A DNA stretch of 47,083 nt, taken from the NCBI GenBank assembly GCA_025361645.1, contig JANYKI010000098.1, positions 1 through 47,083 on the forward strand, written 5' to 3'. This stretch comes from Methanothrix sp. Lineage in GTDB: Archaea; Halobacteriota; Methanosarcinia; Methanotrichales; Methanotrichaceae. The notes under the pieces were generated by a model. That model did not search any database, had not been told where the DNA came from, and saw only the letters and a list, made by a program, of their open reading frames with translations. Of this stretch, positions 1 through 7,213 are shown piece by piece. How positions within the stretch are numbered: position 1 is the first letter of the stretch; each line of letters starts with the position of its first letter. The translations under genes and the position numbers were made by a program.

Positions 1-83
1 TAAAGTGCCAAATACAATTTCATTTTAAAAGAAGCAGCGGTTGATCGATATGAGTTAACGCAAAAAACGGCGAGGGTTCACTT

Positions 84-112
84 CATCCCCAACCTGAAGG
101 TTGGGGTATTCG
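84..112. mobile_element. Hairpin relic resembling an IS200/IS605-family end
   Basis: A perfect 8-bp inverted repeat (CCCCAACC at 87-94, GGTTGGGG at 99-106) encloses a TGAA loop and is flanked by CTTCAT on the left and TATTCGTGACC on the right. From memory, subterminal hairpins of IS200/IS605 and TnpB-type elements look like this. No transposase or TnpB gene is adjacent, so only an end would remain. It sits immediately before the truncated acylphosphatase gene. The hairpin is seen directly; its assignment to an insertion element is inference. Confidence 0.4.
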
Positions 113-807
113 TGACCCTCCGCACTCCCGATGTAATAAAAGGCCATATAGAAAATCTTGCAGATGGCAGGGTGCTGATTATAGCTGAGGGTGAAGAAAG
201 CGATCTGGAGAGATTTGCGAAAGCCCTTGTCATACAAAACACCATCATCAATGTTACGGGTATTGAGAAAGAATATAAAGCAGCCACATGCGAATACAAG
301 AGCTTTGCCAAATTGGTGGAAAGCGGAGAGACTGATTCACGACTTGACGCCGCCGTAGATCAATTAAAAGCGCTCATAGTCGTAACCAAAGAGGGTGTAA
401 ATGTAAGCCGAGAGATTCTTGCAGTAACACTGGAGAACCTGGCAGTCGGCAAAGAGACACTTGAAGTTAGCAAATCCGGTTTTTATGAGGTCAATAGCAA
501 GCTCGATTGCATGCTTTCAAAACAGGACTTGATGATAAGCAAGCAAGATTTGCAGCTCGACAAAACCGATCTGACCCATGACAAGCAGGATGAAACAATG
601 AATATGTTGAGCCAGGTGATAGAAAGACAGGACATTATGATTGAAAATCAAGGCGAGCTGGTGGAGAAAATGGATGAGTCCAAAAAAGAGATCGTTAAGG
701 AGACCAGGGATTTGCGCAAAGATCTGAAACCGAGCTTGGAGGACAGACTATCCCGAATCGAGAATGATGTGGCTCAAATCAAGGCCAAGATAGGTCTTGA
801 GAAATAA
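112..807 (+). CDS. Acylphosphatase-like/coiled-coil protein, N-terminally truncated
   Basis: Residues 9-58 (GHIENLADGRVLIIAEGEE and the following segment to YKSFAKL) match the second half of the acylphosphatase fold. The N-terminal strand and phosphate loop with its catalytic arginine are missing. The same frame stays open upstream to a stop at 1-3, but its translation is unlike acylphosphatase and crosses the hairpin at 87-106. Residues 75-231 form a long hydrophilic segment in heptad register, with recurring units such as MLSKQDL, MISKQDL and LQLDKTD. This should be a coiled coil. The listed GTG start is only the first available codon after the hairpin. The gene meets the next one tail to tail with one base between stops. 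It probably lacks acylphosphatase activity and may be a pseudogene, although the coiled coil is intact. Confidence 0.6.
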   Translation: MTLRTPDVIKGHIENLADGRVLIIAEGEESDLERFAKALVIQNTIINVTGIEKEYKAATCEYKSFAKLVESGETDSRLDAAVDQLKALIVVTKEGVNVSREILAVTLENLAVGKETLEVSKSGFYEVNSKLDCMLSKQDLMISKQDLQLDKTDLTHDKQDETMNMLSQVIERQDIMIENQGELVEKMDESKKEIVKETRDLRKDLKPSLEDRLSRIENDVAQIKAKIGLEK

Positions 808-808
808 T

Positions 809-1600
809 CTATTCTCTCAACAAATTTATTGTAGCAGCATACAAAAAACCCGCTTCCTTCAGCACCTCGTCCTCCGGCACCCTCGCGAGCCCCAGCCTCC
901 GCGCGAGCCTCTCCGCCCTCTCCGGCCCGAAGTAGATCTCCATGCCCTTGAGGCGCAACAGAAGGCGAAATAGCTCCACCTCGGGCCCATTGGACGCAAA
1001 GAGCCCTTCCAGCTCGCTCTTGGCCTCTGCATCTTCATCGAGCCGCAAGGAATAATCCGCTATCCTGGCCCTCAACTTTTCATCGGCGGAGCATATGGGA
1101 AAGGTGCCAATCTTTTGCTGCTCTTCACATGTGAGCAGATTCATTTTGGAGAGGTAAAGAGCGGCTGTGCATACCTGCGGCTTCACAGAATAGATGCGGC
1201 AGCCGGGCAGGCTGGAATCGAAAAATGGACAGGGCTCGCCCTCTTTTTTGCCGAGCATCCGTGCCGATCCCACCAGCTCGCCCAACAGATCATGAGGCCT
1301 TGTGTATTCCATCATGAACTTCTTCAGAGAGAGGCCCAGATGCCGGGCGATCCTGCGACAGTCATCTATAGAGACGGCTATGCCCTTCTCCTCCAGGCAG
1401 CACCGTCCGCATCTCTCGCAAGCGACCAGCAGGTGCAATGCAGCATTTGCTGAGAAATAGGGCTCGAATTCCGGGGAGATCAGCTCATCCATCTCCTCCC
1501 TGACCCTATCCCGGTTTTTCAGCCCGCCCTCCGGTACGAGCCTTTGCAGGGCCTGCATGGCATTTATACCGCGATCGATTTCTTCCCTTCTTAGATCCAA
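809..1600 (-). CDS. YkgJ-family Cys-cluster (metal-binding) protein
   Basis: The 263-residue protein carries the CxxCxxCC cluster of the YkgJ family (Zn/Fe-chelating domain, PF03692) at C61, C64, C67 and C68. Further cysteines lie at C124, C134 and C144 in the contexts EPCPFF, PGCRIY and PQVCTAA. Such proteins are thought to bind zinc or an iron-sulfur cluster, but no substrate is known for most of them. The C-terminal 100 residues are helical and unrecognised. No signal peptide is seen, so it should be cytoplasmic. Its start overlaps the 3' end of the metallophosphoesterase gene by 10 bases, so the two are almost certainly cotranscribed from a promoter upstream of 2271. Confidence 0.8.
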   Translation of the reverse strand: MDLRREEIDRGINAMQALQRLVPEGGLKNRDRVREEMDELISPEFEPYFSANAALHLLVACERCGRCCLEEKGIAVSIDDCRRIARHLGLSLKKFMMEYTRPHDLLGELVGSARMLGKKEGEPCPFFDSSLPGCRIYSVKPQVCTAALYLSKMNLLTCEEQQKIGTFPICSADEKLRARIADYSLRLDEDAEAKSELEGLFASNGPEVELFRLLLRLKGMEIYFGPERAERLARRLGLARVPEDEVLKEAGFLYAATINLLRE

Positions 1601-2271
1601 TTTACAGCGATCTCCTCACCAATTTCGATGAGCGCTGCAAACCCCTGTCGCAGCTCTCCCACATTGACGATCCTGGTGGAGCCGATGAAACACTCTCCCC
1701 GCGCCTCGTGGATATGCCCGCAAAGCAATAAGTCGGGCTGATACTCCTCCACAAAGCGGCGCAGGCTGACCGATCCCGAGCTTTCCCCATTGTAAAGAGT
1801 ATCTTGCGCTCCTCGGGGTGGCTGATGCACAACCACTATCTTGATCCTTGCGTTTGATATATCCTGATAAGCCGCGGCCAGGATTTCATACGCCTCAATA
1901 TCATGATAATAGTAGCGAGCAGGATCTTCCAGCCGCCCGGGATCTTTGGCCACCATTCCGCCCATGCCCAGAAAACCGACGTCTTCAAGGCAAAAGGAGG
2001 AACGATGAAGCATTCGTAGGCCAGCTTCTTCCCATAGATCGGGCACAAAATCTCTGTGGTCCATGTTTCCGGGAACGATGAGCACGGGCGGCCCCAGACA
2101 GGCCAGGGCAAAAGCCGTATGTCGGGCCGTCTCCATGTTGCCGGCATTGTGCAGATCTCCGCAAAAGACAATGAGATCTGCGCCAATTTCCCTCACTCTG
2201 TCCAGCATCTCGATGCGGTTATGCAGATCCGCCAGCCCTAAAATCCGCAAAGGTTTCTTTGTGCCTGCCAT
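1591..2271 (-). CDS. Calcineurin-like metallophosphoesterase
   Basis: This 226-residue protein has the complete two-metal phosphoesterase signature: D15-x-H17 (ADLHN), GD at 38-39 (CGDLH), GNMDH at 68-72, a histidine in VVVHQPP, and GHIHE. Length and order fit the short archaeal calcineurin-like family (COG2129-type), which hydrolyses phosphomonoesters or diesters with Mn or Fe. The natural substrate cannot be read from sequence. No signal peptide or membrane segment is present. The ATG start is followed at once by the first beta strand, so the N-terminus looks right. The stop overlaps the start of the YkgJ-type gene by 10 bases, which suggests translational coupling. Confidence 0.85.
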   Translation of the reverse strand: MAGTKKPLRILGLADLHNRIEMLDRVREIGADLIVFCGDLHNAGNMETARHTAFALACLGPPVLIVPGNMDHRDFVPDLWEEAGLRMLHRSSFCLEDVGFLGMGGMVAKDPGRLEDPARYYYHDIEAYEILAAAYQDISNARIKIVVVHQPPRGAQDTLYNGESSGSVSLRRFVEEYQPDLLLCGHIHEARGECFIGSTRIVNVGELRQGFAALIEIGEEIAVNWI

Positions 2272-2304
2272 ATTCTTTCCAGATATTTCTAAGCGCCAGG
2301 ATGA

Positions 2305-2312
2305 TATAAATA
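2305..2312 (+). promoter_or_regulatory. TATA box of the secreted-protein gene
   Basis: TATAAATA is a strong archaeal TATA box. It predicts transcription start near 2335, leaving a leader of about 50 bases with a GAGG ribosome-binding site at 2377-2380 before the ATG at 2388. It lies between divergent genes and points right. Confidence 0.6.
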
Positions 2313-2387
2313 GAATACGAACGGGCCAAGGAAAACAGGCTAATATGCATTCGCGAGTATTATCAAAATGGAAAAAGAGGATAGATA

Positions 2388-2984
2388 ATGAAAAACGCTA
2401 CATTATTACTGATCTGCATGGCATTCCTGGCATGCATTGTCGCTCTAGCTTCTTTCGCATCTGCCCAATGTGCATCCTGCATGAAAGAAGGCGACTGGAG
2501 CCTGAGCGCCAGCAACTTTATTGAAGGCAAGCCCACAAGCGACGTGCCCGCCGAGTTCGGGCCCAAAGCCGTGAGAAAGACCGAGTCACAATTCGAGAAT
2601 AAGACCAAATCACAGTCACCGATCGCAGAATTAATTCTAAGGAGCATCAATGCCACGCCATCTTTGGTTAACTCTGCAAGCACGGTAAAGATCACAGCCG
2701 TCTTTGCCCTGAACGGCTCCGAACAGGCGGAAAACCAATCGGAAATACAGCTCACGGCCACAGCTTCCATCAAAGACTCGACCGGCAAAGAGGTAGAAAA
2801 GCTCAGCCTGATTAAAACATCTGGAAATGAGTACTCTAAAAACTGGAACGCCAATGTCCCGGCGGGCATCTACAATGTGGATATTGCCGCCTCGTCTCTA
2901 CAGGGTGCAGGAAACTTCAACAACGCCCTGCAAATTGAGGTAGCCAGCTCCGGCAATGCGACAAAGGTCGCTACTGCAGCGTAA
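2388..2984 (+). CDS. Small secreted protein of unknown function
   Basis: The 198-residue product begins with a clear signal peptide: MKNA, a hydrophobic core, and a likely cleavage after FASA near residue 26. A CASC pair follows immediately. The mature part contains several N-glycosylation sequons (for example NKT, NAT, NGS, NQS), as usual for archaeal surface proteins. From about residue 88 to 185 it alternates beta-like segments and ends with AGIYNVDIAASS, resembling an Ig-like or macroglobulin-type beta sandwich. No transmembrane anchor is seen, so it is probably released or held by partners. It is monocistronic, with its own TATA box and a terminator hairpin at 3012-3039. I do not recognise a family. 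Confidence 0.7.
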   Translation: MKNATLLLICMAFLACIVALASFASAQCASCMKEGDWSLSASNFIEGKPTSDVPAEFGPKAVRKTESQFENKTKSQSPIAELILRSINATPSLVNSASTVKITAVFALNGSEQAENQSEIQLTATASIKDSTGKEVEKLSLIKTSGNEYSKNWNANVPAGIYNVDIAASSLQGAGNFNNALQIEVASSGNATKVATAA

Positions 2985-3011
2985 AATCTGGGATGAGAAT
3001 AGAGAGACTTG

Positions 3012-3039
3012 CTGGCGAAAAAGCCAGTTTCTATTTTTT
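3012..3039 (+). terminator. Hairpin plus T-tract terminator
   Basis: CTGGC (3012-3016) and GCCAG (3023-3027) form a five-pair stem with a GAAAAA loop, followed by TTTCTATTTTTT. It lies about 30 bases after the stop of the secreted-protein gene and separates it from the tRNA gene on the other strand. Confidence 0.6.
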
Positions 3040-3049
3040 AATTAACTTA

Positions 3050-3121
3050 TGGACTTGACGGGATTCGAACCCGTGGCCTCCGCCTTGCGAAGGCGGCGAT
3101 CTACCACTGATCTACAAGCCC
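3050..3121 (-). tRNA. tRNA-Ala (anticodon CGC)
   Basis: The complementary strand folds as a 72-base cloverleaf. The acceptor stem GGGCTTG pairs with CAAGTCC. It contains the G3:U70 pair that identifies alanine tRNA. The anticodon stem CCGCC/GGCGG encloses the loop TTCGCAA, giving anticodon CGC, which reads GCG. The T-arm carries GGTTCGAATCC. The discriminator is A73 and CCA is not encoded. The gene begins 18 bases after the stop of the aEF-1 beta gene on the same strand with no obvious TATA box between them, so it may be processed from that transcript. Confidence 0.95.
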
Positions 3122-3139
3122 AGTTGTAAAGAGAGTGGT

Positions 3140-3409
3140 TTAGAGGAGTCCGACCTCTTCCACCTCTGCCGATTCTACGTCGGGTAATTTTCGGACTGCT
3201 TCCTCAATCTCATCCGGGCTTCTGCCTCCCTTATCGTCCATTATTGTTACGACGATTAAGGCCTTCAAGCCAAAGGCTATGGGCATCTCCTCGATGGCAT
3301 GCAGCCTGGCAAAGGATGGCACTACCTTCTTGATCTCCTCGGCGAGCTTTTTTAGATCCACATCCGTGCTCACCGGCATAACCTTCATTCTTACAGCAGC
3401 TTCTCCCAT
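3140..3409 (-). CDS. ef1b: Translation elongation factor aEF-1 beta
   Basis: The 89-residue protein matches archaeal EF-1 beta in full length and pattern: MKVMPVSTDVDLKKLAEEI at the start, IAFGLKALIVVTIMDDKGG in the middle and DVESAEVEEVGLL at the end. It is the guanine-nucleotide exchange factor that recycles aEF-1A during translation. The fold is a single alpha/beta sandwich equivalent to the C-terminal domain of eukaryotic EF-1 beta. Its ATG lies 10 bases after the stop of the Zn-ribbon gene, an arrangement conserved in many archaea, so both are cotranscribed. The ATG is preceded by a GAGGTG ribosome-binding site overlapping the upstream stop. Confidence 0.93.
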   Translation of the reverse strand: MGEAAVRMKVMPVSTDVDLKKLAEEIKKVVPSFARLHAIEEMPIAFGLKALIVVTIMDDKGGRSPDEIEEAVRKLPDVESAEVEEVGLL

Positions 3410-3419
3410 CTATTACACC

Positions 3420-3590
3420 TCACGGTCCTGAGAAGCCACAGGCTTTGCAAGAATAAACGTTGCTCTGCTTTTTACATTTATTACATCTGGCAATCACGGT
3501 TCCGCAGCTGGGGCAGGGGAACCTCGTCCCGCCCACGCCGGTCAGCGTAATGCCACATGATATGCATTTCTCTGGTATTTCTTCCTTCAT
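3420..3590 (-). CDS. Zn-ribbon RNA-binding protein (HVO_2753/DUF1610-like)
   Basis: Translation of the complementary strand from the ATG at 3590 gives 56 residues. Eight cysteines lie in four CxxC knuckles: C9/C12, C26/C29, C36/C39 and C48/C51. This two-zinc-finger pattern with ISCG, CPSCG and CKACG contexts is that of the small archaeal Zn-ribbon family associated with translation and RNA binding. The ATG has a GGAG site 8 bases upstream, and a TATA box at 3621-3628 would give a short leader. It is the first gene of an operon with aEF-1 beta, 10 bases downstream. The gene is easily missed because of its size. Confidence 0.88.
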   Translation of the reverse strand: MKEEIPEKCISCGITLTGVGGTRFPCPSCGTVIARCNKCKKQSNVYSCKACGFSGP

Positions 3591-3620
3591 GTTATCTCCT
3601 CTATGATTGATGTATTTCTC

Positions 3621-3628
3621 TGTATAAA
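3621..3628 (-). promoter_or_regulatory. TATA box of the Zn-ribbon/aEF-1 beta operon
   Basis: On the minus strand the sequence reads TTTATACA, about 25 bases before the inferred start near 3598-3600. That places transcription just ahead of the GAGGAG ribosome-binding site and the ATG at 3590. Confidence 0.5.
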
Positions 3629-3682
3629 CCTTCCCATAGATAGACTGAATTTAGGATGAATTTTGCCGGAATTGTTTTCTTA

Positions 3683-4315
3683 TTAGCCCTTTATAATAGT
3701 GCCGCCTTCTCCTTTCTTCAGGGCTTGTGTGAATTGCTGCGCATCGGTGCCATTGAGCACCCAGATGCTGCTTCCTTTAAGAAGGCCACAGAGAAGTTTA
3801 ATTGTGCCTTGATCAATGCAGCTAACGCGACCAAGCATGCGGTTTGCCGGCACCTCTGAGACTACTTTTCCGTCCAGCATCACGCCATCCACATCAGTAG
3901 CCTTGATGAGTGGGGCGGATAGCTGTGCGGCTACCAGGGCCGCCACCGAATCGGAAGTATAGTCCCAGTTATGCTGAAGATCGCGATCGTCCTTAATGAG
4001 GGCCTGGTAAGGCAAGAGAACCTGCACGCGAGAGGCGTCTTTGGGACGGCGGATCTCGCGAGTGAGAGCAGCCCCGCTTCCATCCGCCAGAAAATAGGCA
4101 TATTGCTCCATGGCCAAGACGGCCATCCAGTGCGCGGCCTCCTGGCTGAGATCGCCGCGAGAATAGATATCTCGCACCAGATCGGCCATGACGCCGCCGC
4201 CCGGCACCACCAGGAAGCTGTAGCCCTCCTCCGCGAGGGCCAGGAGGGCGCGCATGAGCGGCCGGGCGCTAGCCATGAGGCTTCCTCCTATCTTCAGCAC
4301 ATAAAATGGCATCAA
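3683..4315 (-). CDS. mfnE: Methanofuran biosynthesis kinase MfnE (amino acid kinase family)
   Basis: This 210-residue protein is of the amino acid kinase superfamily: KIGGSL at residues 8-13, VPGGG near 38, the hallmark AHWMAVLAMEQYA, then SDSVAALVAAQL and ATDVDGVM. That combination identifies the COG2054 archaeal kinase group. Its characterised member MfnE phosphorylates 5-(aminomethyl)-3-furanmethanol phosphate to the diphosphate during methanofuran synthesis, using ATP. The length is typical. It is a stand-alone cytoplasmic gene here; mfnA, which acts on the other branch of the pathway, lies 30 kb away. Two adjacent ATG codons offer starts at 4315 or 4312. A uridylate-kinase-like function is the alternative, but the HWMA motif argues for MfnE. 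Confidence 0.82.
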   Translation of the reverse strand: MMPFYVLKIGGSLMASARPLMRALLALAEEGYSFLVVPGGGVMADLVRDIYSRGDLSQEAAHWMAVLAMEQYAYFLADGSGAALTREIRRPKDASRVQVLLPYQALIKDDRDLQHNWDYTSDSVAALVAAQLSAPLIKATDVDGVMLDGKVVSEVPANRMLGRVSCIDQGTIKLLCGLLKGSSIWVLNGTDAQQFTQALKKGEGGTIIKG

Positions 4316-4375
4316 TAATAGTAATCGCGCCTGCTATTAGAGCTTCATCATGAGTCTCTGGCAAAAAGGATAGCT

Positions 4376-4426
4376 AAAGGTCGATTGGATGTAGGGTAGG
4401 GAGGGATCTGTGAATAATCGACCTTT
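4376..4426 (+). promoter_or_regulatory. Perfect 11-bp inverted repeat upstream of the Nudix promoter
   Basis: AAAGGTCGATT at 4376-4386 is repeated exactly in inverted orientation as AATCGACCTTT at 4416-4426, with 29 bases between. The right arm ends four bases before the TATA-like GTATAAAC at 4430-4437, where the BRE would lie. This fits an operator for a dimeric regulator or a looping site; it could also be a large hairpin for transcripts from the mfnE side. No regulator gene is adjacent. Confidence 0.45.
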
Positions 4427-4429
4427 GCC

Positions 4430-4437
4430 GTATAAAC
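4430..4437 (+). promoter_or_regulatory. TATA-like element of the Nudix gene
   Basis: GTATAAAC lies about 60 bases before the ATG at 4493, predicting a start near 4458 and a leader of about 35 bases. The ribosome-binding site is weak. Confidence 0.4.
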
Positions 4438-4492
4438 ATCCGACTTGGGTCGTAGATAAGCCTTTTGGTTGTGATGTAGGAAATTTAGCCTA

Positions 4493-4948
4493 ATGAACGA
4501 GAGGAACAAGATTGTGACTCCCCTTCTGGCGGTGGACGCCGTCATACTCTTTGCAGGGGGAATTGTGCTCATCAAGAGAGATAACCCACCCTTTGCGGGT
4601 AGCTATGCCCTGCCCGGCGGCTTTGTAGAGGTGGGCGAAACGGTCGAGGCGGCTGCGGCCAGGGAAGCCCTCGAGGAGACGGACCTTGTCATCGAGCTGC
4701 AAGGGTTGGTTGGCATCTACTCAAACCCCACCCGCGATCCGCGCGGGCACGTCGTCTCCGTCGCCTTTCTCGCTAGGGGCAGCGGCGTGCTTCTGGCAGG
4801 CTCGGACGCGAGGTATGCGAAGGTTTTCCTTCTGGAAAGCCTGCCGCCTCTGGCTTTCGACCATGATGAAATAATAAGAGATGCTCTTTCTCTGGCAAAA
4901 GCCAAGTTAAAGAAAAAGCTAGTTTCAGTAACGGAACAATCAAATTAA
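4493..4948 (+). CDS. Nudix hydrolase (ADP-ribose pyrophosphatase-like)
   Basis: The 151-residue protein carries a Nudix box at residues 43-65: G43, E49, R57, E58, E61 and E62 fit GX5EX7REUXEEXGU, except that the final glycine is D64. The flanks, SYALPGGFVEVGE before and GLVGIYSNPTRDPRG after, are those of the ADP-ribose/NADH pyrophosphatase subgroup, which cleaves nucleoside diphosphates linked to another moiety. It is cytoplasmic. The C-terminus ends in a lysine-rich tail (KAKLKKKLVS). The promoter lies next to a perfect inverted repeat, so expression may be controlled. It is followed after 93 bases by gltX on the same strand, with no clear functional link. The substrate is not certain. Confidence 0.88.
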   Translation: MNERNKIVTPLLAVDAVILFAGGIVLIKRDNPPFAGSYALPGGFVEVGETVEAAAAREALEETDLVIELQGLVGIYSNPTRDPRGHVVSVAFLARGSGVLLAGSDARYAKVFLLESLPPLAFDHDEIIRDALSLAKAKLKKKLVSVTEQSN

Positions 4949-5041
4949 AGTATAGTAATCGAAATTAGCACACTTACCTGAATTAGGAAGATTGCAGGAA
5001 TCATTTTTCCCCAGATCTTCCGGGCCTTTGGGAGATGTGTC

Positions 5042-6721
5042 ATGGAAGAGATCCGAGAGCTCATAGAAAAGTATGCGTTGCAAAACGCCGTGAAGTACAA
5101 AGCCGCACCCAATGCCGGGGCGGTCATGGGCAAGCTCCTGGGCGAGCACGTGGAGCTACGCGCCCGGGCCAAAGAGCTATCGCCTCTGGTAAAAGAGGTG
5201 CTGGAAGGCGTGGAGAAGACCCGCCTGGAAGAGTGGCAAGAGAGGCTGCTGATCATTGCCCCAGAGCTGTTGGCAGAGCTCTCGGAAAAGAAGGAGCCGG
5301 ACAAGGGCCTGCCCGCTCTACAGGGAGCGGAAAGGGGCGCAGTCATGCGCTTTGCACCAAACCCCAATGGGCCACCAACGCTAGGCAGTGCGCGCGGCAT
5401 CATCGTCAACTCCGAGTATGTGAAAAAGTACGGCGGCAAGTTCATTATTCGCTTCGATGACACCGATCCCGTAAAGAAGCGGCCCATGCCCGAGGCCTAC
5501 GGCTGGTATCTGGAGGACTGCGCCTGGCTTGGTGCCCAGCCTGATTTGGTGATCACCGCCAGCGAGCGAGTAGACATGTACTACCCCATTGCCGAGGAGC
5601 TGATCCGGCGGGGCGGAGCCTATGTTTGCGGCTGTGCGCAGGTCGTCTTCAAGGAGCACAAGGATAAGGGAATAGAGTGCGAGCATCGGGATCAGACTGT
5701 AGAGCAGAACCTGAATCTCTGGCGACAGATGCTCGATGGCCGCATGCCTGAAGGCGGCGCTGTTTTGCGGGTCAAGACCGACATGCACCACAAGGACCCG
5801 GCTATACGCGACTGGCCCGCTTTTCGCATCGTCACCGCCTCCCATCCGCTGGTAGGAACAAAGTACCGCGTCTGGCCGCTGCTCGATTTCGAGTCGGCGG
5901 TGGAGGACCACCTGCTGGGGACCACGCATATCATTCGGGGCAAGGATCTGGCCGACAGCGGAAGCCGGCAGAGATATCTCTACGGCTATTTGGGCTGGGA
6001 GTATCCTCAGGTCATCCACTGGGGCAGGATCAAGATTCATCAGTTCGGCTCTTTCAGCACCAGCAAGCTTCGCAAAGCCATCGAGGCCGGCGAGTACACC
6101 GGCTGGGAAGACCCGCGGGTCCCTACGGTGCGGGCCATGCGCTGCCGGGGCATCCGGCCCGAAGCGCTGCGGAAATTCATGATCGACCTGGGCGTGGGCG
6201 AGACGGACATTTCCATCAGTATGGATTCCATCTATGCCGAGAACCGCAAGATCATCGATCCCGAGGCCAACCGCCGCTTCTTCGTCTGGGAGCCCGTCGA
6301 GCTGACGATCGAGGGCGATGTGCCCGCCCTGGCACATGCGCCTCTGCATCCCACCGCAGATCGAGGCTTCCGGGAGATTCCAGCGGGAAAGAGGCTGTTC
6401 ATCTGCAAAAGCGACCTGGCGGGCCTGCAGGTCGGAGACAATATCCGTCTCAAGGATCTATGCAACGTAGAAATTATAAGCCTTGAGCCGTCCAGAGCGC
6501 GCTTCCTGGGCAAGGATATGGGCAAGAGGACCAAGATCATTCAATGGGCGCCCGTGGACGGGCCGAAGGTGCGCGTACTCAGGCCGGACGGCGTCGATGA
6601 AGGCATAGGCGAAGCGGGCATTGCCGAGGAGCTGGGCAAAGTGGTGCAGTTCGAGCGCTACGGATTTGTGAGGGTCAACTCGGTAGGCGAGACGATAGTG
6701 GCGAACTTTGCGCATAGATAA
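5042..6721 (+). CDS. gltX: Glutamyl-tRNA synthetase, archaeal type
   Basis: The 559-residue enzyme has the archaeal/eukaryotic GluRS layout: a helical N-terminal extension (1-100), a class I catalytic domain starting RFAPNPNGPP, then a beta-barrel anticodon domain. It charges tRNA with glutamate. In archaea it is normally non-discriminating and also makes Glu-tRNA(Gln) for the amidotransferase. The KMSKS loop is present as the archaeal form STSK (339-342). The HIGH motif is changed to TLGS (113-116), losing both histidines. The rest of the active site, such as FIIRFDDTDP, is intact and the reading frame is full length. The ATG at 5042 has a GGAG site 8 bases upstream. I recall similar sequences in Methanosarcinales, so the variant is probably functional. 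Confidence 0.95.
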   Translation: MEEIRELIEKYALQNAVKYKAAPNAGAVMGKLLGEHVELRARAKELSPLVKEVLEGVEKTRLEEWQERLLIIAPELLAELSEKKEPDKGLPALQGAERGAVMRFAPNPNGPPTLGSARGIIVNSEYVKKYGGKFIIRFDDTDPVKKRPMPEAYGWYLEDCAWLGAQPDLVITASERVDMYYPIAEELIRRGGAYVCGCAQVVFKEHKDKGIECEHRDQTVEQNLNLWRQMLDGRMPEGGAVLRVKTDMHHKDPAIRDWPAFRIVTASHPLVGTKYRVWPLLDFESAVEDHLLGTTHIIRGKDLADSGSRQRYLYGYLGWEYPQVIHWGRIKIHQFGSFSTSKLRKAIEAGEYTGWEDPRVPTVRAMRCRGIRPEALRKFMIDLGVGETDISISMDSIYAENRKIIDPEANRRFFVWEPVELTIEGDVPALAHAPLHPTADRGFREIPAGKRLFICKSDLAGLQVGDNIRLKDLCNVEIISLEPSRARFLGKDMGKRTKIIQWAPVDGPKVRVLRPDGVDEGIGEAGIAEELGKVVQFERYGFVRVNSVGETIVANFAHR

Positions 6722-6904
6722 ATTAATATTTTTCTCCCAATATTTTTTGTTATAGTAAGCTATTTCCTCCACTCAGCCAACTGCTGCCCGTACTCTTGCT
6801 GCCATAGGGCTTTCGATCTGATCGTATATCTCAAGTGCGCTCTCTGCTTTCTTGATGCCTCGGATGGCCAGTGCCAATGCTAATCTTCTAAACTGAGCAA
6901 TCCC
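6722..6904. other. Spacer with a possible gene fragment
   Basis: The 183 bases between gltX and the first nucleotidyltransferase gene hold a T-rich stretch just after the gltX stop (ATTTTTCTCCCAATATTTTTTG), which could end transcription. On the minus strand one frame reads ALAIRGIKKAESALEIYDQ, protein-like with no start codon; another frame ends QQEYGQQLAEWRK before a stop. Either could be the worn end of a lost gene. I cannot name a family. Confidence 0.3.
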
Positions 6905-7213
6905 ATGACCGTAGCAGAGCTGAATGCAGAACTGGAGAGAATCCTAAGCCGGCTGAAGAACGACCCCAGCGTGCGAAAGGTGCTGCTCTTCGGCTCTCTG
7001 GCCAGAGGCGATGCCCGCGATCACAGCGATATCGACCTGATAGTAGTAAAGGAAACCCAGATGAGATATCTCGACCGGCTGGACGAGTTTTATGACGATG
7101 CCGGGGAGGCCATGGACATCCTGGTCTACACGCCCCAGGAGTTCGAGGAGATGAAGGAGCGGCCTTTCGTCAAGAGGGCCCTTCGAGAAGGAAAGATGCT
7201 TTATGAGGCTTGA
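6905..7213 (+). CDS. MNT-type nucleotidyltransferase (antitoxin-like), copy 1
   Basis: This 102-residue minimal nucleotidyltransferase has GS at 30-31, ten residues, then D42-x-D44 (SDIDLIVV), which is the GSX10DXD catalytic motif. Such proteins pair with HEPN partners, which in characterised MntA/HepT systems they inactivate by adding AMP to a tyrosine. It is about 93 percent identical to the product of the gene at 8812-9120, differing at roughly seven positions. Its partner, starting inside its 3' end at 7203, is deleted and cut short, so this antitoxin has lost its cognate HEPN protein. It ends in EGKMLYEA like copy 2. Confidence 0.85.
   Translation: MTVAELNAELERILSRLKNDPSVRKVLLFGSLARGDARDHSDIDLIVVKETQMRYLDRLDEFYDDAGEAMDILVYTPQEFEEMKERPFVKRALREGKMLYEA

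Noticed and set aside
5381-6349. Minus-strand open frame of 322 codons inside gltX.
   Set aside because: Its sequence is the antisense of conserved synthetase motifs and has no promoter or known relatives in view.
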